NCBI GenBank assembly: GCA_026874595.1 | Contig: CM049316.1 | Coordinates: 13,382,839 to 13,446,838, forward strand | Reading direction: 5' to 3' | Source: Sipunculus nudus | Lineage: Eukaryota > Annelida > Sipuncula > Golfingiida > Sipunculidae | DNA: 64,000 nucleotides | In this document: one piece after another, positions 55,895 to 64,000 of the stretch | Position numbering within the stretch: the stretch's first letter is position 1 | How the letters are laid out: the number at the start of each line of letters is the position of its first letter | Made by a program: the position numbers and the translations under genes | Notes under the pieces: generated by a model | Seen by the model: only the letters and a program-made list of their open reading frames with translations | What the model was told of the DNA's origin: nothing | Databases searched by the model: none

Positions 55895-57488
55895 CAAATC
55901 AGTTTTATCTTCAGGTCACATGTGAACTGCTTTGCCTTATTTTTGGTTGACCTCTGACCTTTCCTCGCTGCCCAGCATCCATTTGTGCATCTGTTTCCAC
56001 ATAAACCCACATATCTGGGGAACAGTTTGACCGATCAGGCTAAAAATTTTGCACAAATGTATCCCTTTGATAGCTTAATAACACTAAAAATGGTGGCGCC
56101 ACCTGCAACCATTTTTGCACAGCGTCCATCTGTTCATCTGCCTTGAGATATAATCACTCATATCTAAGCAGTGGTTTGACTTTTCCATCTGAAATTTTGC
56201 AGGTTTTTTCATCCTGGACAGCTTTCTCGATTTATGACAGGTGGCACCACCTACATTCACATTTACTTTGCAGAGATCCAAGCTCATATCTCGGGAACTG
56301 CTTGACCAATTTGGCCAAAATTTTGCATGTGTATAGATCTCCCATAGCTCTTCATCATAGGCAAAACTGGTGGTGCCACCTGCAACAATTTTTTGCTCAG
56401 CGTCCATCTGTTCATCTACCTTGGGATAATATCACTCATATCTAAGCAGTGGTTTGACTTTTCCACATGAAATTTTGTCGGTTTATACATCCTGGCCAGC
56501 TTTCTCGATTTTATGACAGGTGGCGCTACCTACATTCACATTTACTCTGCAGACATCCAAGCTCATATCCCGGGAACTGTTTGAATGATTGGGCCAAAAT
56601 TTTGCATGTGTATAGATCTCGCATAGCTCTTCATCATAGGCAAAACTGGTGGCGCCTCCTGCAACCATTTATGCACAGCATCTATCTGTTCATCTGCCTT
56701 TGGCTAAAATCACTCACATCTCAGCAGTGGTTTGACTTTTCAACCTGAAATTTTGCAGGATTTTACATCCTGGACAGCATTCTCTATTTTATGACAGGTG
56801 GCACCACCTACATTCACGTTTACTGTGCAGACATCCAAGCTCATCTCTCGGGAACCCTTCAATGGATTGGGCCAAAATTCTGCATGTGTATAGATCTCAC
56901 ATAGCTCTTCATCATAGGAAAAACTGGGGGCGCCACCTGCAACCATTTATGCACAGCATCCATCTGTTCATCTGCCTAGGGATAAAATCACTCATATCTA
57001 AGCAGTGGTTTGACTTTTCCACCTGAAATTTTGCAGATTTATACATCCTGGACAGCTCTCTTGATTTTATGACAGGTGGCGCCACCTACATTCGTGTTTA
57101 CTCTGCAGACATCAAAGCTCATATCTTAGGAACCGTTTGACTGATTGGGCCAAAATTTTGCTTGTGTATAGATCTCACATAGCTCTTCCTCATAGGCGAA
57201 ACTGATGACATCACCTGCAACCACTTATGCACAGCGTCCATCTGTTCATCTGCCTTGGGATAAAATCGCTCATATCTCAGCAGTGGTTTGACTTATCCAC
57301 CTGAAATTTTGCAGGTTTATACACCCTGGACAATTTTCTCCATTTTATGACAGGTGGCGCCACCTACATTCACGTTTAAGCCGCAGACATCCATGCTAAT
57401 ATGCAACACACATCACTCTATTCCCCTTGCCACTTAATCCATGCCTCACTTCACCCGCCCCACTCTGATTTTGCGGATACACATAGTC
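55895..57488 (+). repeat. Family-B tandem core with intact right end (copy 2)
   Basis: It continues beyond the duplicated segment for one more unit and closes with CTGATTTTGCGGATACACA at about 57465-57483, matching the right end at 29738-29751. It is followed by a poly-G run at 57490-57501. Confidence 0.8.
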
Positions 57489-58107
57489 AGGGGGGGGGGG
57501 GATTCTGTGTACTTGCACTTTGTTAATGACTTTTGTTTCACTTCAGGAAAAACTGTGTGAATCCATGTATTATTATAATTTTTTTTGGGGGGGAGGGGGT
57601 TGAGAATATGGTTTAGTCACTTTTGTAGTGGCAGGCACGTCAATTCACATTTTTAGCTCAGCTGACTATAAGTCATCTGAGCTATTGGTTTGGTCCACTG
57701 GCCATCCGGACGTCTGTTAACAGGACATGTTTAAAACTGTTAAACCTACAAATAAAAAATTTGACTGACTTTGATTACTCCATACTTTTCAAGAAAGAGA
57801 CAAAAGACAAGACTTTTTGGTGTTATTTACTGTTTAGCCTTCATATAAACAAGAAAGTTTCATTACCTACACTGTTGAACGGTCATTTTCTCCTAAGCTA
57901 AAACAAGCACACCCTAGAAACAGTTGTACAGTGGTTTGATAGTTAAAATGTAAAATAAATAATCGTAAATTGTAACCTGGAGCAAATATAAACAACCATG
58001 AACAAAACAATAACCAATAATAGGCAGTTACCTTGTATTTCTATGATGAAGTGTTACATCACAACTGCTCTCTTAATTTACCTCCACATGGGAGGGGAGA
58101 CATAATT
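57489..58107. other. Interval with isolated family-A hairpin
   Basis: Two G-rich runs (57490-57501 and about 57587-57600) are followed by the hairpin AGCTCAGCTGAC...GTCATCTGAGCT at 57655-57683, with GGTCCACTGG and CCGGACGTCTGTTAAC beside it. No gene was recognised. Confidence 0.6.
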
Positions 58108-61100
58108 GATAAACAAGGCCTACAGGCCTAATGCTAACCTGTGCATTGGGAAATACACCAGGTATAATGCTTCAATGCTGGACCATTACTTTTCATGTAT
58201 ATGAACTATGCAAGTACTAAACATTTTGAATAAGAAACAATTACACAAACATCTCTACTGAAATTCTGGCATAGGTGCACACAACACTAAAAAGATTGTA
58301 GCTGGCACCACCAGTCTTGTATACAACGAAGCTATCAGAGATATATATATACATACACCCAATTTCAGACTGATATATCAAACCCCTCCTGAGAAAAACG
58401 TGTGCAAAAGTCATGGTAGGTGGCGACACCTTTCTTGTGAGCGAGAAAGCCATCAAAGACACATAGACAGGTCAAAATATTAGGCCAATACATCAAACTT
58501 ACCTTGAGTCTGATGCATTGGGCTGACCAGGCTTAGGTGAGAAAGGCTGTTGCCCTGAGTGAACTGTGACAAATTGCTTGCTCAATCTACTGCACTGAGT
58601 AAACTCATGACCTGCACCTGGCTAGACTGAGTGAACTTTTGACCTGTACCTGGCTGCACAGAGTGAACTCTTGACCTGTTGCCAAATCTGAAATAGTAGC
58701 CACACCATTGCATAAGCTCATGCAGGGGCCCTGCCCTGAGGGGCTTGACACCCATGAAGTGATCACTTGGTGCCCATGAGGTGTTCACTTGTCACCCAAG
58801 AGGTGATCACATGCCATGTGCTTGGCTGCACTGATTGAACTCTTGACCTATATCTGGCTGCACTGAATGAACTCTTGATCTGTTCCCAAATCTGAAACAG
58901 CTGGCATTTTCTCTACTTATTTAAAGATACAGATTCAATCTTGGCCTGTTGGTATATCTGTTTACACATACTGAAAGACTTTGGTTAAAATATCTTTTTT
59001 TCAAGCCGACATATTCATAAACTTTTTATCAAATATCTAGAATAACAAAAGATGCAGTACTTTCATTGTTAAAGGTCCAATAGTTCAGCCAAAAATCATT
59101 CTAGTAAACTTGAACAAAGGCCACCTAGGAATAATTTTTGTGCAATGTTACAGAAGATATAATTGAAATAATAATTTTGTAGAAGAACACTATTGCAGTC
59201 CTCAGTTTGAAAAAGACATAATAATGGCCATAAGACCAACTTAAGCTTTTCACAACTCAACAAAAAATCAACAAACTCAGTATATTCTGATATGATTGAA
59301 AGATCCATGTCCTAGGATAGTTCTTTTGAAAAATTGACCAATTCAACTTGACAGTTTCATCATTAAGCTAAAAGAGGCTAAAATTATGAGTTTTTTTGCC
59401 CATAAAAAACAGGTCAATGTAGGTGGCACCATTAAATCTACAACTTCAAATATGAGTCATGTGACCAACATTTGCACAATACCTGGTAATGCTAGCTTCT
59501 GTCATTTCTGAGAGTTCTGAATTTCATGTATGACTCATGTGTCCAACACTGGCAAAAAATTTGGTGATGATAGCTCTGGCTGTTTCTGAGACTGTCATTT
59601 TAGTATGCTTTTTTGGACAGATGACTAAGTTCAACTTCCTGAACAAAATTGAGGGAGATGGTATAAAAGATTATTTCTGTGAAATATTGAACAATTTGGC
59701 TTGAGTGTTTCGGAGCGGAGAGATTTTTAAAGTTTTTTTTTAGCTTTTTCTCTATAAAATTTAAGAAAATTTTCAGACGGCTAATTTTTTGCATTAAATT
59801 TCTTGATGCTAGCTCCAATTATTTTCAAAATAGTATGGGTAAACATACAGAAGACAATCGCCGCCACACCATCGCATTAGTTCACAGGTTCACTAAAAAT
59901 TAATACAGATGCATATTGAATGCAAGATTGTAATACAGATACATCTCACTGATGGCAAAATCTTGAATTAATTTGACTATGGATACCAATTATTTATAAT
60001 CCATGTACAGCCGTCTTTAAATACCCACAGAGAGCTGTACAGCTGTGATTGTAAACATTGCCTGGCATGAGGAATATCTAAAAATCATAAATCTACATTT
60101 TTTAAAAGCTTTTAAAAAACATTCTTGTCAATATTAACCATAGATAACCTGAAATCTAAATGTCTAGAGGCATGATGTAATAAATGCTGATAAACTGGTG
60201 CCAGTCTAGATGTATCTAGATGTATCTGTGTATCTGCTTCACACAGCTAACATATATGGTAAAATGACTCAATTGAACCTTTATAATTCAGCCGAAATTC
60301 ATTCTTTGGAACCATAAAAGACAATTATTATAAGAATTATTCAGGGAATTATTCTTGTAAAATATTAAACAAATTGGCCTCAGTAGGGTCAGTCAAAAAA
60401 AATTGTACAGGTTTATAGCTCATATGGGAAAATACAGCAAAATGGCTAAGTTAAGTTTCCCATAACTCAGCCAAAAATCACTGAACCAAAACCATTTGAA
60501 CAAACTTGAATTATCAACATCTAAGGATAATTAATGTGTGAGATTTGAGAATTTGGCCCAGTGGTTTTTGAGGAGAAGATCTTTCTAGCAACTGAGCCAA
60601 AATGGGCTGTTACAGCATATGACTAAATTCAGCTTCCCATAACTCACCCAAAAGTCACTGAACTTAGACCATTTGAACAAATTTCAGAAAGCACTACCCT
60701 AGGATCATTTCTGTGTGATATTAAACTATTTGGCCATATGGTTTCAGAGAAGAAGTTTTTTGTAGCCGTCAGTATGATACGGGCACTGATGACCCCAGTA
60801 CAAAAAAGGTCGATGCAGGTGGTGCCACCAATACCTCAATTTCATATATGTCTCATGTGAACAACATTGGCATAAAATTTGGTGATGATAGCTCCAGCCG
60901 TTTCTGAGATTGTAATTTTAGTATGCTTTTATGCACAGATGACTATGTTCAACTTCCTGTAACTCCGCCAAAAATCACCGAACTTAAACCATTCGAACAA
61001 ACTTGAGAAAGATTATTCCAGGAATCATTTCTCTAAAATATTGGACAATTTGGCTGAACAGTTTCGGAGAAGAAGATTTTTAAAGCTTTTTTAGCTTTTT

Positions 61101-61302
61101 CCCTATAAAATCTAAGAAAATGCAGTTAGCCAAATAATAAGCAAAATCCGATATAGTTTTTAAGATGACTAATTTTTTTAATAAAATTTCGTGATGCCAC
61201 CTCTTGCCGTTTTCAAGATAGTATGGGTTAACGTACAGACGACGGCCGACGGACGCCGGACGACACCACACCATCGCAAAAGCTCACAGGTTCGCTAAAA
61301 AG
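58108..61302 (-). repeat. Family-D repeat, right arm of the large inverted repeat
   Basis: Reverse complement of 43836-47675 with substitutions and some missing blocks (for example the region matching about 45640-46030). It ends at 61302 with the complement of AGCGAACCTGTGAGC and a CGACGGACGCCGGACG patch. Confidence 0.8.
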
Positions 61303-62271
61303 TATAGCTCCTATACTTTAACAAACGACTAACACACAATAAGCAACTGATACTTAATCACATCCATAAGCACAATGACAGCATGAATAAAACATGATAT
61401 AAATTTTATATTTTAAAAGATAGAAATTCATATTCTCAGGGACTGGGCCACCATATACAGACTTCAAATTGGTCCCTGTTCTACAAAACGTCTCACAAAT
61501 CACAAATGGACACACATGGGAAACATGTGTAAACACCTTTTAAAAGGTTTTAAAATATAAGCTGGTTAGTTTGTTTGCAGCCTCCTAAGCAACAATAATT
61601 GCCTGATATCATTTTAAATAACACCGCATTACAAAGAAGATCCAGCTCCCCTGTTCATGAACACCACCAGTAAAATGACCACCTACACTCTTTACACAGT
61701 GTGTTTCTTTTCCTAAAAGCGATGTTTTTTTTGGTTTTGTTTCCTGCATTTGATCATGAGTTGTCTGGGTAAAATGGCAGACCCTTTCATGCCATGATGC
61801 AGCAACAGCTGAGGGTACAATACACACTTTAACAATGACAGAACTGATAAGCTGATGACAATCAAATGGCTACACCAATTTGTGAGATTTTAATCAGGAA
61901 AAATGGCTAACTCAAAAGCTATGCATCCATTTGTATTTTGCCCCAATGACCATGTTGGCCAAGATACACCACCCTGTTTTTATATTAACATGAAGTGACA
62001 AATCATACTTTCAGGCCACCAATATCTGCAAGTTACATCATATGGATGATCCTGATCACTCCATGGCACCTGCCGCCTAAATCCTAACAGCCATAATTAT
62101 GCTAGGAGGTGCTAAAACCAGAGCATTCCAAACATGATGCTTTTCCTGGCACTAAACATTGAGACAACTCTAGCCTCTAAATTTGGCAGTAAGCTGGAAG
62201 TTTTCTATCATGCAAGTATTGCAGTCAAAGTAACTACTTTCTTTACAAGCTTTAGAAGTACCAACGGTATC
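61303..62271. other. Interval downstream of PARP3 (3' side)
   Basis: Probably includes the PARP3 3' UTR immediately left of 62272. No repeat or other gene was recognised. Confidence 0.45.
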
Positions 62272-62444
62272 TCAGTACCACTTGATTTTGAGCAGGTAGC
62301 GAATTCGGCACTGACTCTCTTTGTATACCAGGTACTCGCTCTGATCGAAGGAGCTGTCCTCATACTCTGGCTGAGGGATGACTTCACCCTGAGGAACGAT
62401 CACCTTCATCCCATCCAGCATCAAGTGTGTATCCTTTTTAGGAT
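62272..62444 (-). CDS. PARP3: PARP3 terminal coding exon
   Basis: Acceptor TTTTCCAG (AG at 62446-62445). It encodes 56 residues and the stop codon, including the catalytic Glu in QSEYLVY and the C-terminal strand RIRYLLKIKWY. The longer plus-strand open frame over this region is only its antisense shadow. Confidence 0.9.
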
Positions 62445-63352
62445 CTGGAAAAGTCAAATTTGTAAATATATATACTGGTATTCATCAAATCATTCACAAT
62501 TTATAATACCCGTTCATGCAATATCTGCTTTTATTGGGTAATATAAAATATCTTTTTACTGATATCAAAAAATCATCTGTATGCTCATCAGATGTAAAGA
62601 TAATAATATTAAATTACTACATCTATGCATGCACTACTCTTCAATTGGCATTTTCAAATGTTCAGAACTCCAATCCCTATTGTATCTGATGTAGGGCTGA
62701 AACGGGTACATAATTTTCAACTCAAGTACCCGATAGGCATTTCCCGACCCGGACTCGAGTACTCGTTACCATGGCAACGCTGTAAAATTAAACGGACATC
62801 TGTTTATCAAACATACATAAATTTGACTTCGTGATGGCTTGACTTTATCCAAACGATATAGATACTAAAATTTAACAGAATGGAAAGATCCATTTATTCG
62901 AAAGCATATAACTAATAAATGTCTCTTCGAAATAAACTGTACAGTATGATTATAACTTCCATAATGAATAAATAGGCAGAGACTGCCAGTAAATTTGCAG
63001 TAATATTCATATATGAGTGTACATACATGAGTACTCGGTTCTGAATTTTGGACTCGAGTCCTCGGTAAGAGATATCCGGACTCGAGTACTTCTTTCAGCC
63101 CTAATATGATCCCTCATTTATCTGAACAACTCTCTCTCCTAAAGACATTAAGTTAAATGAGGCTGTACTGTGTTTGTGGGGTACAGTCCTGACCTGGTTC
63201 GTTCTCTCCCCGGGCCACCACAGAGTCGTAACCTTTAGGTGCTTCCTCCAGACTGCTGTCATCCTCCGTGATCGAGTATTCCTTCCCCAGCGCCACCTCG
63301 TTCAGAAACATTATTCCGATCTCCTCCCCGTCCTTGTCTGAGGCTGAACCCA
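62272..63352 (-). CDS. PARP3: PARP3 (mono-ADP-ribosyltransferase), last two coding exons
   Basis: Minus-strand exons 63194-63352 and 62272-62444 join in phase (G|AT gives Asp) and encode the last 109 or so residues. PARP3 is a nuclear, DNA-break-activated ADP-ribosyltransferase that uses NAD+. Seen: GIMFLNEVALGKEYSI, KGYDSVVARGENEPDP, VIVPQGEVIPQPEY and QSEYLVYKESQCRIRYLL ending KIKWY and stop. The Glu of SEYLVY corresponds to the catalytic Glu of PARPs (Glu988 of human PARP1). The PDP and RGxxEP features and the SSFDQSEYLVYKESQCR block resemble PARP3 rather than PARP1 or PARP2. The WGR domain, helical domain and the NAD-binding His lie in exons right of the window. Confidence 0.9.
62692..63103. 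mobile_element. Small TIR element (hAT-like ends) in the PARP3 intron
   Basis: The ends TAGGGCTGAAA at 62692 and TTTCAGCCCTA at 63103 are exact inverted repeats. Internal CTCGAGTAC blocks are also mirrored. Flanking octamers ATCTGATG and ATATGATC agree at six of eight positions, a plausible decayed target-site duplication. 412 bases, non-coding. Confidence 0.65.
63194..63352 (-). CDS. PARP3: PARP3 penultimate coding exon
   Basis: Acceptor GTTTACAG (AG at 63354-63353), donor GTCAGG. It encodes GSASDKDGEEIGIMFLNEVA to GENEP plus one base. Starts with two bases of a split codon, so an upstream exon ending in phase 1 is expected beyond 63352. Confidence 0.88.
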
Positions 63353-64000
63353 CTGTAAACATAAAGGAAGTACATCAGACAGGCTATGGACATGTATATA
63401 AAGTATCACGATGGTTTTTGTATCAACGGATAATACAGCATTAGAGGTATATTGTTTAAACATTCACTTTGTTCATGGTTGTGGGCCAGAAGATGTATTC
63501 ATTTGGTTAAGGGCCACAACAGGAGTTTTGTCAATGTTACATATGTGATTGTGTGGATGTGTGGGTAGCATTTTCCATGATATACATGTATGCATAGCAA
63601 CTTAAGGTAAACTTTACTTTTGTTTCTGCTCTTTAACACAGATCTATAAATCTCTTTTCATAATTTGAGATTCCCTAATCATGAATGTTTTAATTGTGTG
63701 AAATGTTTAATATATATATCTTTAACTAAACAGATCAGTGAAGGCTTTTTTCCACATCAAGATATATATTGTCAGGTTTATAAAAGGCATAAATCCATCA
63801 TTTATGATTCTTACAAGGGCTAGATAATTAGGGCAGAAAGGAGTTCTTAGAGTTCAAGTTTTAGTTACTAAGAATTCCAGTCCAAAATTAGACACAAGAA
63901 CTTGTGTACATGTATTTCTAAATACTACTTCAAACTTGCAGGCAGTCTATAGTTAATCATGACTGTAAGTAGGACTTTAAATCTCTCCTATAGTCTGTTT
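63353..64000. other. PARP3 intron, right edge
   Basis: No further PARP3 exon was recognised before the window ends. AT-rich, no named repeat. Confidence 0.5.

Larger units (their letters stand above)
52033..57172 (+). repeat. Tandem duplication, copy 2 (5140 bp)
   Basis: By reading the two copies side by side I find seven single-base differences: at 53355, 54210, 54807, 56017, 56364, 56931 and 56978 (each minus 5140 in copy 1). The junction shares only TC with the outer breakpoints. Confidence 0.97.

Noticed and set aside
62134-62541. Longest plus-strand open frame (135 codons)
   Set aside because: It is antisense to the PARP3 terminal exon, which is strongly supported on the minus strand by family motifs and splice sites.

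Overview
This is a eukaryotic, animal-type genomic window: AT-rich, with short exons, GT-AG introns of up to about 7 kb, many (TA)n microsatellites and very dense non-autonomous mobile elements. The gene content (a phosphoethanolamine N-methyltransferase, a short Schlafen-like protein and PARP3) and the repeat style suggest a marine invertebrate, probably a bivalve mollusc. That taxonomic call is inference from gene families and repeat architecture, not a database match.

Three protein-coding genes can be supported, each by exons whose splice phases fit together. (1) Minus strand, 185-13650: the N-terminal part of a phosphoethanolamine N-methyltransferase (PMT). Four exons encode the SAM-binding half, and the gene continues leftwards out of the window. 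(2) Plus strand, 36552-48484: a Schlafen-like (AlbA_2 domain) protein of 258 residues in seven coding exons, complete in the window. Its last two exons are duplicated at 52938-53624. (3) Minus strand, 62272-63352: the last two coding exons of PARP3, including the catalytic Glu motif. The rest lies to the right of the window. The three genes have no evident functional link.

Layout: 1-13.7 kb holds PMT exons and introns with (TA)n tracts, poly-G-bearing small elements and one long repeat. 13.7-36.5 kb is a gene-free repeat landscape: a decayed LINE fragment at 21.9-22.6 kb and several related long tandem-core elements at 25-32 kb. 32.9-39.5 kb has two inverted copies of a hAT-like element, each with a perfect 8-bp target-site duplication, flanking Schlafen-like exon 1. 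39.5-48.5 kb is the rest of that gene, with a tandemly copied degenerate exon and a tandemly copied splice junction. 46893-57172 is a direct tandem duplication with a 5140-bp period and only seven differences seen by eye. 43.8-47.7 kb and 58.1-61.3 kb form a large inverted repeat around it. 61.3-64 kb is the PARP3 3' end.

The most notable non-genic observation is that three repeat families with different end sequences share one architecture: a terminal hairpin, then a GC-rich microsatellite, then tandem units each carrying a GGTGGCGCCACCT-like near-palindrome, then a single hairpin arm at the far end. A fourth family shares the core motif. No tRNA, rRNA or CRISPR was seen.
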